DNA of 64,000 nucleotides from Enoplosus armatus (lineage: Eukaryota; Chordata; Actinopteri; Centrarchiformes; Enoplosidae): contig NC_092198.1 of assembly GCF_043641665.1 (NCBI RefSeq), positions 6,818,501 through 6,882,500 on the forward strand. Reading direction: 5' to 3'. This document shows, piece after piece, positions 1-11,430 of this stretch. Every line of letters begins with the position of its first letter. The first letter of the stretch is position 1. The notes beneath the pieces were generated by a model. The model was not told the DNA's origin. It worked only from the letters and a program-made list of their open reading frames with translations, and searched no databases. The position numbers and the translations under genes are program-made.

Positions 1-12
1 CACATTGTGTTT

Positions 13-37
13 TCTCTCTCTCTCACACACACACACA
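13..37. repeat. (TC)n(AC)n compound microsatellite
   Basis: A short pure TC run passes directly into a pure AC run. This is a simple sequence repeat typical of fish genomic DNA, with no coding meaning. Confidence 0.9.
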
Positions 38-3000
38 AATGCACTCAATGATGCTGATTGATCCTAATTGTACTTATTTTACCTCAAATCCCGGCTGCCT
101 GCCTGAATGTCTCGCCAGCCGGTCACTATAGAGACCGTTAGCGGGTCAAAGTGATTACACTATCAAGGACATCTATTAGAATCCAATTTGGCCAGGTTGG
201 GTCCTCAAACAGGCCCAGCTAACCTCCTTAATGGACATTCATTTATCTCCCGTTGTTTGGGAGCTGTTGCGTGCGAGGTCCTCAGCTTTGGTGCTAAGCA
301 GGATGGATGTGATATTTAGATCAATAGGCTCCGGTTTATGGGGAAAAATGTGATGGTATACAGATGATAAGAGGGTGATATTTCTTTGTAAATGTCAGTG
401 TAATGTAACCATCAATGCCCAGGGTGGGGGACTGTGCATACACGCCATATATGGCTGTATACTGTATATGGAGCAACTTATAGAGCATGACACGTGAAGG
501 CACTTCTTCTATCACTCCCTCTCACACTGGTGAGAATCTATTTGGATAATGAGGAGAAGCACCTGTCAGGCTTGGTTATCTTGACACACAGACTGTAGTC
601 CTAACACCTACATACATCTGAAGGCAGAGAGAGAGACAAAGAGACGGAGAGCACACTCACTGCACTGCAGGGTACCTGAGTTTTCTTTTAACCACATACC
701 TCGGAGCTTGAATAGACAATCGCCAGAGAGGTGCCGGTGCCGTAATACTGCATCAATCACCGGCCTCGCCACGAGAAACTGCTGCTGCTGATGAGATCCA
801 TCACTCTCCCAAGACCACAGGTTTAAAATATGCCATTTGAAGAACATATAACACAGAGTATGTCCTCTTCGTGAGTGCTTTTATTCAAAAGCACTTTATT
901 GTGACGGGAGTTTATTTATAAGATTTTGAGTGGTATTTTTGATCCCAGTGCACATTAAACTGTGAATTGCACCTGTTATGCTGCAGTCCACCCACTGGGC
1001 TCCATAGGTGTCTCTCTCTTAGTCCGTTCTTTACCTCTGTCACAACCATTCCCTGAGCCTATCATCGCAGTTACCCATCTGTGAAAGCACATGCATGTAC
1101 AACCTCATTAACCTCAGACCAAATCCCACTAGACCTTTCTGTGCCATGTTTCATCGAATAAACTGCTGTCGAAGTAGAAACACTTCACACACATATATAT
1201 TGTAGTAGGCTTCACAAATAAGTTGTACATTTACATTTTGTAACCTTGCGGTTTTATATACTTGTCATTTATCTCACTATATAAGTGGAACACAAATGTG
1301 TAACACACTTTGTTGTTTTTTTGTCATTAAAGGGGAGACCTACATTATGAATCACTGATTTCATCATCTCCTCCACAGATTTCAATGATACAATGAAAGA
1401 TGGATGTGGATGGTATCCCGGTGAGTCAGGCCATGATCTTGATCTTAGCTTGTGCAAAAGTATCAGCTGTCTTCAATCCTTTCCACAACACTTGTTACGT
1501 GTCGTCTGCTCTCTCCTGAGCCGTCGCCAGTAATGTAGAAAACTAGAACAAAAAGATAAACCAAAATAAGGCTTTTGAAATGGAAGGCTATACTTATTTA
1601 TTCACCTCTAAGATGACAGTACATACATGGAGCTCAGCCCGCATCACAAACATGGTACTATTGTGATACAGTAGGAGGTTGTGTTACATGCTATTTTGCA
1701 TATTTGTGTATATCATTTAAAAGAAAAGGCTACATGTGGACAAGCATGAACACCTTGCTAATGCCAAAGGTCAGCTGTTCATTTAGTCATGTCAAGGTGA
1801 GTGTAACAGAAAATAAAAACCGTGATATCAAATTGAAATATTGCTTTGTGCGTAGCATCTGACGCCCGACGGGCAAAGGTCTTGGCGAGACACCCCAGCC
1901 ACCTGGGCACCCGGACACCCTGACACCGACTGTGTGATACCTAAGCATTTCAGACTCTCGCCAGATGGTTGCGTGAAGCGAGATCACACGCACAGACAAA
2001 ACACGTACTCGCAGACACATACAGTTTGGCATACAGTTGCCCTGCACAAATAATTCATGTGAGCCAGATGCACTGCAGATCTACAGCCTTTAACACGTGC
2101 ATACAAAGGGATACTGCTTCCTTGCATGTGTTGTATTCTTGGGGGGGTACGGGGCGTTTTACACTTGATATCAGACGTCATGTTGCATATTAGTCCTTCA
2201 CCTCAAAATTTAATGCATGGAGAAAGATGATGTATTTTTCCAAAACTATAAAGGTTTCATGAGAAATAGATTTCTCATATTTACTAGCTCCCTCTTTATG
2301 TCATTGTCAACAAAATATACTGAGCCTCATAAATGACTATACAATATATATGATATATGTTGGTACTGAGCTGAAGTTCAAGCCCAGAAAAGCTTACAGC
2401 ATGTGTGACCCACCCAGATATGACCGGACCGTTCCTCCAGCCATCTCCTTGTAGACACATTCGAATGAAGAAAGATGGTTCATCTTGGTTACTCAAACTT
2501 TTTCTGTGGGAACAGTGACCAAGGCCATGCTCCAGATTTTGAAAAAGAAGAATGACAAAAGAGAGAAAGACAGACACAGAAAGATACAAATGAAGCCTCT
2601 GCCCCTCAAAAACGACTTCAGAGGCAGTGGGTGAAACAAAAGCAGGCACAGAGGGACAAACAAAGTGATGAAAGCAGGGAGAATTTTCTAAAAAGATGAC
2701 ACATTTCTTTCATTTGCAGAGAGAACGCCTGCTTATCAAAGCAACGTACAATACAGTGCTGGAGCGCGAGTCATTTTTTCTTTTGTTCTTCCTGCAATTG
2801 TACTGGAAATCATATGGCACATAAATCATGTGGACATTTCTTTATTTCCACCATGTATGCACCACTGCCATATGCTTTCATGAGGGAGACCATTTGTTTT
2901 TCAAGGGGCCCTTGGAAAAGAGCTTTGATGCCATCCAAGAAAAAGGAGAAAAAAAAAGAAAGAGAACAGGCACATTTCATTGAAGTTGCCCCCCTTTGGA

Positions 3001-3327
3001 AGATAAAGCCAATGTGTATTAGAGAAGAGGGGACGCTGTCTTATATCAAAGACCGGGAATGACTCATGGTTTGTTGGAGGTGTAGCGTATTAGCAAGGGA
3101 GAAATCCCACTGCCCCCAGTCTTAAACAAAGGTGTAGCTACCTGTAAAACCAGCACCACCCTCTCTTTGTCTCATGAAGATCAGTTCATTCATATTCCCT
3201 ACCTTCCATCTTCAGGGCAATCACTCAAGTCTCAGTCGTATTGGAAGGTACAGCAGTCACTTCGACCTAGGGGAGCTCCTATTATTCCCTCATTGCACTG
3301 ATGGATGATTCCTGGATGCGATAGCAA
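38..3327. other. Non-coding stretch, no gene seen
   Basis: No open frame here exceeds about 117 codons and none shows a recognisable domain. The stretch holds scattered A-rich purine tracts (around 2930-2965) and a patch richer in CpG than its surroundings at about 1855-1990. I see no recognisable repeat family and no RNA gene. Confidence 0.6.
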
Positions 3328-3373
3328 GAGAGGGAGAGAGAGAGAGAGATCTAATGCAGAGAGAGAGAAAGAG
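3328..3373. repeat. (GA)n-rich microsatellite
   Basis: Two GA/GAGA runs are separated by a short unique piece (ctaatgca). It is a simple repeat. Confidence 0.8.
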
Positions 3374-4559
3374 ATAGAATACAAGGGAGAAGGGTAATGT
3401 TCGGTCCGCTAATGTTTGCTTTCAGATTTGAAATAAAGCTGCTGCGGAGAGATAGGAGACAGATCAATCAATGCGCTGAGAACGTGGGTTAGCATTCCGG
3501 GTCTAAGCAGGTGATTTGTCTATGGGCTGAAATGGAATTGGACATTCATGCAGGAATGGTTATGAATATGGAACCAGGCAGTGACTTTGAAAATGGAACA
3601 GTTCAGGATAAAGCGCTTCAGTAAGCCACAGAGACTGCAGCAGGAACGAGTGATGTAGTCTGTGAGGCGGCCATTTTTCATAGCCCGTGTATAAATTCCC
3701 AGACGAGGGCTCGGGTTCACCTCCTTTGGTATTTTATGTGCTGTGATCCCTCTTCCTCTGTAACACTCGCTGACTTCTCAGCATTTAAATGAAGAGGACA
3801 CAAAGAAAAAAGGGTGCTGGAAAGGTGTTATTCATCCCACATCCTGCGGAAAAGAATGTGTTCATATACTTTATATGCCCTATCTTTGTTGAAAGAGTTA
3901 TTGGTCACTGTAATAATTTCTCCTGTCCATATACTGGCCATGAAGCAGGCCCTCCCTTACGTGACTACATTGTAAAAAATGAAAAATACAGTTTGTGCTC
4001 TGTGCAAAAATGCTAATAAGCCTCAGCAGTCGGAGCTAGCCAAATCACCTGTATATCTTCCAAACATTCAGTGTTTTTAGAACAAAATTCCCTCCTGTTG
4101 TTTCCCTGGACATTGCCACAGCTCAGCGACAAAGGGATATTTCCCAACAGTTGCATATCTGTTTGATGCTTGTACACAGTGCGGGCAATTAACCAACATA
4201 CAACTACAATGGCAAACAAAGCCACTGGGTTTGGCCAAGACGGATTGTGAACTTTGAAATGCCTTTTTGCACAGAATGAGGACCGGGGATTTTCTTACAG
4301 TGTAGTCGCTCTGAAAAGGATTTGTTTGTGTGAAGAGGAGGAATGATTACAGAGACTAAGAAGTCTTTCAAGGTACTCATGGCATGTAAGAATTGTATTA
4401 AGATATACTCGAAAACATCTGAATCGTTCCTTTAAAGCAAGTCTATGTACACTAACTAAAGTAAACTAAATGTGTAGTCTAACAGCAGCTCAAGTAAATA
4501 ACAAGTTAAGCCAATTTCATTTATAAATCATAGTACTATAAGTACTAATGTTAGTAGAT
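3374..4559. other. Non-coding stretch, no gene seen
   Basis: AT-rich sequence with open frames under 76 codons and no recognisable domain. Nothing repetitive is recognised until the LINE 3' region that follows. Confidence 0.55.
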
Positions 4560-4875
4560 GCATTGAGCCTGAGACCGACCCGCCAGATGTAAAGTGGTAA
4601 CAGGTACGAGGCCTGAAGTATGGAAGGATAAGTACTAATTGAAAGTTAAAGCAAAAATATGAGTTTTCAGCTTAGATTTAAAGGCCTTAACAGAGCCAGA
4701 CTGTCTAATGTCAGCAGAAGGATTATTCCAGAGAAAATGGGCAAGACAGGAAAACGCTCCGCAGCCAGCTGACTTCTTTTTAACAGCGCGGGATGGGACA
4801 TAAGGTTTAATGAGAACAGAGAGATAAGAAGGGGCGAGCCCATTCATAATTTTATAAGTCATCAGAAGCACCTTG
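4560..4875 (-). mobile_element. 5'-truncated LINE retrotransposon: end of reverse-transcriptase ORF plus 3' UTR
   Basis: The minus strand at 4871-4635 encodes a 78-residue peptide that matches the extreme C-terminus of L2/Rex-type fish LINE polyproteins. It starts with TYKIMNGLAPSYLS, then LIKPYVPSR, then AFSCLAHFLWNN, ADIRQSGS, and ends in FKSKLKTHIFALTF before a stop codon. That order (NGLAP-YLS, PYVPSR, AFS-P-LWN, FKS-LKTHLF) is the conserved tail after the polymerase domain. Between PYVPSR and AFS, around residues 31-36, a dozen or more residues expected in the family appear to be missing, so this copy carries an internal deletion. Sequence 3' of the stop on the minus strand (4634-4560) is probably its 3' UTR. 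No catalytic polymerase or endonuclease part is present, so it is a dead, 5'-truncated insertion. The exact subfamily cannot be fixed by eye. Confidence 0.85.
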
Positions 4876-5737
4876 AAAGAACAATGATGAAGTCAGCAAA
4901 AGTAATGTCAGTTTCATGGCAATAGCTAGCTAAAATATGCATGAGCTACTGGTCATACCAGACCAAGCATGACTGTAGCAGCAAAACCACCTGAGTGTTG
5001 TCACAGGCCAGGTTTTGGGCACTTTTTACTTGAATTAGTGGTCAGTGGACAGGCTGGCGTGGAGTCACTACAGTTGCATAGTCTTTCTTTAAATGTATTT
5101 GGAATCAAGTTTGTTTAAAACTGTTTGAATTATTGTTACAGTCCAAACAACAACACTTCAGAGTAGCCCTAACCCTAATCTTCCAATATTCCATCTTCTC
5201 AATTACAACCACACACTGTGTGAGCTTGTGTGGTTGTCAGTGAGCACACGTGCGCAAGTGTGGCCATTAGTAAATGTCAAAAGCACGGTTCAGTATAAAA
5301 CTGAGGTGCAATTTAGTGCAGCCAGTTTGTTGTTGAATCACACCAATCCAGCCCTAAATCAAACCGTGCCCTATGAATCAGCTGTGCCCTTGTGATTCAT
5401 TGCAGCTGATTTGGATCTGAAATGTCCTTCCCTCCCACTTATGCTATCTGATTGGCTTCCTGATGTAGCTTCCTCCCGTCTCCTTCCATTTGTCTAATGA
5501 AGAGACTATTGATTACTCATGCAGACAGATGGACAGACAGATGGACACAGAAATAATGACAAAGAGAGGAACAAACACACAAACAAATACAAAAGCGATG
5601 CAGAGCGAGGGGACAGACAGGCGGACCAACAACCATATACCATATTTCACGAAAAGTGTGGGGCCCTTGAACAAAACGCATTGGTGATTCACAACACATG
5701 CAATTGAGATTCCTCCTTTTAGTACATCTTTTTTAGC
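4876..5737. other. Non-coding stretch, no gene seen
   Basis: Contains a short array of GACAGATG-like words at about 5520-5550, and two telomere-like CCCTAA units at 5167-5178. Overlapping frames of 60-75 codons at 5490-5740 only translate this low-complexity purine sequence. Confidence 0.55.
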
Positions 5738-6250
5738 CACACTAGTGGCATGGCTCCAGGGATGATGTTGGTCTGTCTATCACTCCACCACTTTAGTCCA
5801 GACCAAAATATCTCAACAAGTATTGGATGGATTGCCATGACATTTGGTACAGATATCCATGGCACCTACAGGATGAACCGTAGGTCCCCTGACCTTTCAT
5901 CCAGAGCCACAATGAGGTTGACTTTAGTTTTTTTAAGTAAAACATGTCAACAACTATTGGGCTGATGAAACATATATCCATGTTCCCCTCAGCATGAACT
6001 GTAACAACAAGATAATCCCCTGACTTCTCATCAGGTGCCATCGTCAGGCCAAAATCTGCAAAACAAATGACATTTCCATTGACTTCAGGTGGACTTTGTG
6101 CTAGCAAATGTTAGCACGCTAACACACCAAACCTAGAGGTTGAACATGGTAACATTATACCTGCTTAACATCAAGGATGGAAGCATTGTCATTGTGAGCA
6201 TGTTAGCATGTGGTCATGCTGTGCCTATGTACAGTCTCACATAGGTGATT
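5738..6250 (+). repeat. Dispersed percomorph repeat, 'gttagcatgc' family, copy 1 (fullest copy)
   Basis: The copy begins with a block around 'gcatggctccagggatgatg', then 'atctcaacaa' followed by 'ggatggattgccatga' (5825-5840), and ends in a block dense in GTTAGCATG words. The 19-base word at 6191-6209 occurs exactly, as its reverse complement, at 13580-13598 and 22933-22951. The word at 5825-5840 recurs exactly at 17254-17269. From general knowledge this is a very abundant non-coding element of perch-like fish genomes. No open frame is conserved, so it is probably non-autonomous. I do not know its formal family name. Confidence 0.8.
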
Positions 6251-6557
6251 GCTTTTGTTAACTGACATAAGCTCAATAGACAAAAGAATCCTCTTAAACC
6301 TTGCTGCCCCACTGGTAGGTCAGTCAATTCAGCTGTGGCTGTGCAGCTTTACTTTGTTGAAACAAACACAACTTTTATTTTAAATTCTAGTGGAGATCTC
6401 AAAGTTTCAAAGATACCAAATATGTCAACTTGAGTTTGGGAAAAATCTAGAGATCTAGAATGTGTCTATTTGCAATTATATGAATATGGGTTTGAATATT
6501 TAATTCAGTGTAAACATCATGTAGCTTCAATGAAGAGTTGGAGCAAGCAGATACAGA

Positions 6558-6564
<7 letters not shown>

Positions 6565-6598
<34 letters not shown>
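6565..6598. repeat. (TG)17 microsatellite
   Basis: Pure TG dinucleotide run following TATATA. The overlapping minus-strand frame with a His-Thr run is only its translation. Confidence 0.95.
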
Positions 6599-6599
<1 letters not shown>

Positions 6600-7142
6600 T
6601 GCTGTCAGACAGTGTGGAACAAGATGCTTCTCCAATCTTAAAGTAACTTAAGCAAAAATAAAACTGTGTGTTGAGGGCTTAAAATGAATTCAGTCAACAC
6701 GAGGCTTCTATTTTCTCTTTATTTCAAGGAATTGCCTCGACAGACACGCAACAACAATACACAGATAAGAAATCTACGCAATATACCCTATAAAAAAAAC
6801 CAAGACAAAAACAGACTATATTTTCATTACATTCATGCGATGTTCTCTGTGTTGCCCTCTGAGTTACTTGAGATGAGTACCCCCCCACACCACCACCTCC
6901 TCACTCTGCTTCCTCTGTAGTCAAACCCCTCTAAGACAGGGCTGTAAGGGAGCTGATCTCCTTTGATTCTCTTGGACTAGGAGGAGACAGACAGAGAGAG
7001 ACAGAGAGAGAGAGACTGTGAGAGAGGGAAATGGAGGATTCACTCAGAAACAGCCGTGGCCCTCTCATCCTGCCGCTGGGGCACACTTGTTTCCCTCAGA
7101 ACTTCTGTATTCTTCCCAGGGCCAGAGAGATGCGGTGAACTA

Positions 7143-7166
7143 GGGTGGGGAGTGGGGGTGGGGGGG
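7143..7166 (+). other. G-quadruplex-forming motif
   Basis: Four G runs of 3, 4, 5 and 7 bases are separated by loops of 1, 3 and 1 bases (G 7143-7145, 7147-7150, 7154-7158, 7160-7166). This satisfies the usual G3+N1-7 rule with very short loops. Structure formation is inferred, not shown. Confidence 0.7.
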
Positions 7167-8318
7167 AAAGGTGTAAGGAAAGGCAAGAACAGGCCCTGCA
7201 TACAGACAGATATTTAGTGGAGAATGAGAAGGACTCACAGAGGGAAAATGGGGAGAAAGAGAAAGGGTACGAAAGTCAGGGATTAGACACAAAAAGAGAT
7301 TTGAACAGCCTCTGTTGAGTCTCTGCCATACTGTCTAAGTAGTAGTTGAATGTGTTCCTTTTAATAGAATTAAACCTTTGGTTGTGAGTCACATGTGCTC
7401 CATGGCAACATCTGAAAAGAGTTTAAAGACATAGCAGGGAAGTGGTTCCAATTATCCAGCTGTTATTAATCATAATTACAAGCCAGTGACCACTCTACAC
7501 TATATATAATGCACTTAAGCACCTTTTGTTTTTGGTTGCACACAGAGAGAGGAAGTGAGAGGGAGGAAGAGATAGCAGGAGACTTGTGCTGCTTAGCCGC
7601 AGCTTCTAATTGATTTGGTTGCTTAATCCCTCTTGGATTGAGTTAAGGAGAGGAGCGCAGCGTGATTGAGGCATTTGAATTCCCCCTGCAAGACGCAGCG
7701 GCAGCATGGAGGTCATTTCGAACTGAATGTGGATCAGTTGCCCGCTCATGTTTACTCTGAGGATTTGGCTGAAGCTGACAGCCAGGCCCCCTCAGTCTGT
7801 TAGGACAGATCATCAACGAGGCCATCGACTCCAGTCTGTTTGTTTGCCCTTGTTTGGCTCTGTGACGACGCCACGTCACTCGTGGGTTTTTGCAGCATGT
7901 GCTCAAGTAGACTAGAGTGTGGGAGAGTTTCTTGTGTTCCCATTCAAGCAGTCGTAGCTCTATGAAACGTCCGTTTTTCACACTCACATTCCCCCCTTTG
8001 CCCCACATGTTACTCCCATAACCCCCTCCTTTTCCACACGGCTTTAGATGAGCAGAGCAGCTAACTTCTCTGGCAGCGGAAGAGAATATTCATGCCAGAA
8101 GTGACTATGGGTCTCTTGACATTATGAGGTTAAGCACAAAAGAAACACATATTAAGGCTTAGCTCTGGACTAATATTGGAATGTGACCATGAAAGACATT
8201 TCTAATCTGCTCAGCCAAAATCACATTAACTCCCCTCATGTATTTTCTCCACACTAACAGAGCTGGGTCTGGGAACATTTTTAATAAGAAACTTTCCCTT
8301 TACACTGAGGCTGGTGAA

Positions 8319-8331
8319 GGGGGGGGGGGGG
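8319..8331 (+). repeat. G13 homopolymer
   Basis: Thirteen consecutive G. Such runs are prone to sequencing-length error. Confidence 0.9.
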
Positions 8332-9509
8332 CATGCACACATGGCTGGAAACAAAGCTCTGCAGATTTCCCCCTAATAAACACAGCGCAGATCCATCAGA
8401 GTCACTTCCCGCAGCATGTCAGCGCAAAAGAAAAACCACCAGTCCATTCCAAACATGAAACAGCTCTCCGGGCAGGAATATAAGAAATGGCACCCTCCTG
8501 AAATGTGAAGCCAAGCAGGACGCTACTAGAAGACAGATGATTGGCTGTCAGGATCTCTCTAAGACTTGCTGATCATCACACGGAGCACGCAGGCTCTCTC
8601 TCGGGTCCCCTGGAGGGTTGTGAGAGCTCGGTCTACAAAGCAAGGGAAGGAGAGAGAGGAGTGGGAGTAAAGAGGAGGTCATTAGGAGCTGCTCTATTGA
8701 GGAGAGGGGTAGGGAAATTAGGGCAACACATATGACAACCCTCTACAAGCCTATTTATTGCATTCTTAATTACAGTGCAAGCACTTTCTACCCATATGTC
8801 ACATTTCCATAAGTGGTGATCATTTGCTGTCACAGATCAACATGCCCCCTCTCTGTGATTAAAACATGTGTTTAGGCTGCCATGGTCACATAATGGAGCA
8901 CAGTGATGAGATGTTTTCCCGTGCTGCAGACCCACACATACTGTTGAGGAAGAGAAAACACCACATAAAATAATCTCATTGCTGTCTTGATTATATTATA
9001 CTGACTATAAACTACATTAATGTCCACAACCTGAGCTATTAATCAAATGCTTTATGTTACGGATACTGGAGGTTATTGTTAACTTAAGGGGAAACTGTGA
9101 TTGGCCACCCTGAAAATGCCACCCCTGATTGAGTCTGTGCTAGGGAGGTAAATGAACACATCATTTGCATATGAACTGGTTATGCACTCTTTAACTTTGC
9201 ACAGTTGTCAAAAACAATCACGCAGTATTTCTGTTAAAATCTAGCCTAGTCAATCTAGTCAATTCCATACATACTCCTACTGAGGCCCCGTCCACGTCTG
9301 ATATGATAATATACATATACAATAAATTATCTATGTACAGATTTTACAGATAGTACCTTTGTGTTACACTCCTAGTCTGTGCCCTACCTTGGTCACCCCG
9401 TTTAAAAGGGCTTACACCCACCCCTGGTGATAGGACTGTTGTAATATGATGACATCCATATTACAGTCTATTCTCATATTTACCTCAGTAACCATAGAAA
9501 TGAAGTATA

Positions 9510-9665
9510 AGTTCAGGTCACCCTGAACAGGTTTGCCGGTCTACCACAGGGACCAACACACTCACGCCTAAGGGCAAGTACCAGCGCAGCTCATGTGTTT
9601 GTGCAGTGGAAAGAAATCCCAAACAAACGTGTAAACATGCTACCTCCACATGGAAAGGCCAAGTC
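9510..9665 (+). repeat. Old copy of a widespread teleost dispersed repeat ('caccctgnacaggtngccag' family)
   Basis: The order of blocks 'caccctgaacaggtttgccg', 'gtctaccacaggg', 'caacacactcacgcctaagg', 'gtgtttgtgcagtgg', 'acatgctacctccacatgg' and 'aaaggcc' follows a repeat I know to be common in fish. In that repeat, 'caccctggacaggtcgccag' is followed by 'cacctacgggcaat', 'gtctttgtgctgtggg' and 'catgcaaactccacacagaa'. Many substitutions and small deletions mark this as an old copy. The assignment is from memory of the family, not from a search. Confidence 0.6.
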
Positions 9666-11214
9666 AAGTTTGACTTCTTGCCGAGATTGATGAGTAAGTA
9701 CATAAGGGAGCACTGTTTGTCAATCTGAGTGACTGGCTGCTCTTGAAGAGCATGTCAAAAACAGAAATTACTTACAAAAGTTTACTCCCAGTGTAAAGAC
9801 AGTTGCATGTCATTTCTTCTGTGTACAGTCTCAGATCTGTTCCCTCCAGTCTGCAGAAGGTGAGTCATCTTTGCAACGTGACGTAAAGCATCACTACTAT
9901 GAGACCTACAGTCAAGGCACATAACTTCATATTCTACTGGTAGTGGCTTTAAATTAAAAAAACATATGCACTGGGCTGGACTGGAGGAATACATTCACCA
10001 AGGATAGTGATGTGGAAAATTGGGTAGGTTAGGAATTTGTAGAGTTGGTTTCAGCCTCAGTGTAGATTCACAGTTTGCCAAAAAGTAATCCTGGTCACTT
10101 CTCCACCCATGAAAAGTGACAAATTGAAATGCAGACTCCCTGAACAACAGAGGAGAAGGAGAGAAGCTGGACTATACTTTTTATTTGATATTCTTAGGTA
10201 TAAAATCCTCAAAGACAGTAACTTGCAGTTTACTTACATCATATTGCATGATTTCTGGACATTCAATGTCGTTTTGCAGCTCTGGAAGTTTAACAATAGT
10301 TTTATAGGTAGTGAAATCAGAGGTAGATATTGTGGCTGTGATAATAGCCTTTGGAGTAGCAGCAGCGGGCCTCCAGATAGTCTGCATGAGCTATTCCTAA
10401 ATAGAACAAAAGCAGATAAGACTCTAATCTCAGTAATGGCAGAAATGGCTTTTCTGTCCCCATGGAAACAGATGAGGGTCAGTAAGCCATGATTGTCCTA
10501 GTGTGATACCAAACAACAAAATGGCTGTGAGGCGGGAATTATGGCTTTCCTCAGAGAGCATGTTTTTTTTTCAGCGGTGAAAGAATTTGAAAGTATCTCC
10601 AGTTTCACCTGAGGGCTTGAATTGCACATTTGACAGGCGTGTTTTTCCATCTTTAAATCCATGCTCTCACATTTATAGCTGGATTACACATACTAATTTT
10701 TCACACTGTGAGACCAGACAAATGGAATTACCTGGCACAAAGGGATGGATTGTGCCACAGATCGTGTCTCATACTTTCTGGACAGGTGTTGATGCTGTTT
10801 CTCCATGTACACAGAGGCATGCTTTAGCTAATTGCAAATTACTTTGAGTGATAAATTGAACTGCAAATGTATATTGCCAGAATAGGTAATGAAACCACTC
10901 GGGATGCCAACAGCTGTGATGCAATTCTAAACATTGAGGAAATTAAAAAGTGCGGATATAAAATATGTTAGAATAGAAGTTAATGTGGAAATGCAGTGAG
11001 TCATGAGGTGAATGTTGTTCCCATAAAGAATTCAAGAATCCAATTATGTCTTTCAGACTGGGCTACCTCTACACCTCAATCATTCGGAGAACAAAAAGAA
11101 AGGAGAGCAACTGGGAGAGATGGAAAGCAATAGAAAGACGGCGTTACAAGGAGTATGTGAAAGAGAAATGAATAGAGATAGGGGATGAAAGAACATTTTT
11201 GTGGTGAGCACAGA
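9666..11214. other. Non-coding stretch, no gene seen
   Basis: Contains overlapping frames on both strands at 10109-10492 (plus, 127 codons) and 10387-10181 (minus, 68 codons) with no recognisable domain. No repeat family was recognised. Confidence 0.5.
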
Positions 11215-11430
11215 GCAATGCTCGTAATATTCTTTGACCTGGAATTAATCAATAGGAGATGCCATTAATCTTGATGGACTATAGTGCATCGCACTGTTTC
11301 CATTGTTAGCTCAGGCCCACCGCCACCTCAATTACTGCCTGCTTAATTCAGCAGTGCCCACTTTATCAGTCCCGAGCTTTATTATTCACAGGAACATTTG
11401 ATTTAGCACGGCGTTCAATTTTAATAGGGT
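11215..11430. promoter_or_regulatory. Possible conserved regulatory element rich in homeodomain-type sites
   Basis: Non-repetitive block with TTAATC or AATTA-type words in close succession (gaattaatcaatagg, gccattaatcttgatgg, tcaattactgcctgcttaat, caattttaatag) and no open frame. This composition resembles vertebrate developmental enhancers, but conservation cannot be seen from one sequence. It is an inference only. Confidence 0.25.

Larger units (their letters stand above)
6599..9509. other. Non-coding stretch with G-rich tracts
   Basis: Holds a GA-rich tract at about 6979-7030, a G-quadruplex motif at 7143-7166 (listed separately), a CpG-richer block at 7650-7890 and a G13 run at 8319-8331. 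The longest frame (minus strand 8008-7643, 121 codons) has no recognisable domain and lies across the CpG-richer block. It is most likely chance. Confidence 0.55.

Noticed and set aside
5167..5178. CCCTAACCCTAA, telomere-like
   Set aside because: Only two units, which is expected by chance. It is not an interstitial telomere array.
10109..10492. 127-codon frame on plus and a 68-codon frame on minus
   Set aside because: No domain recognised and chance length.
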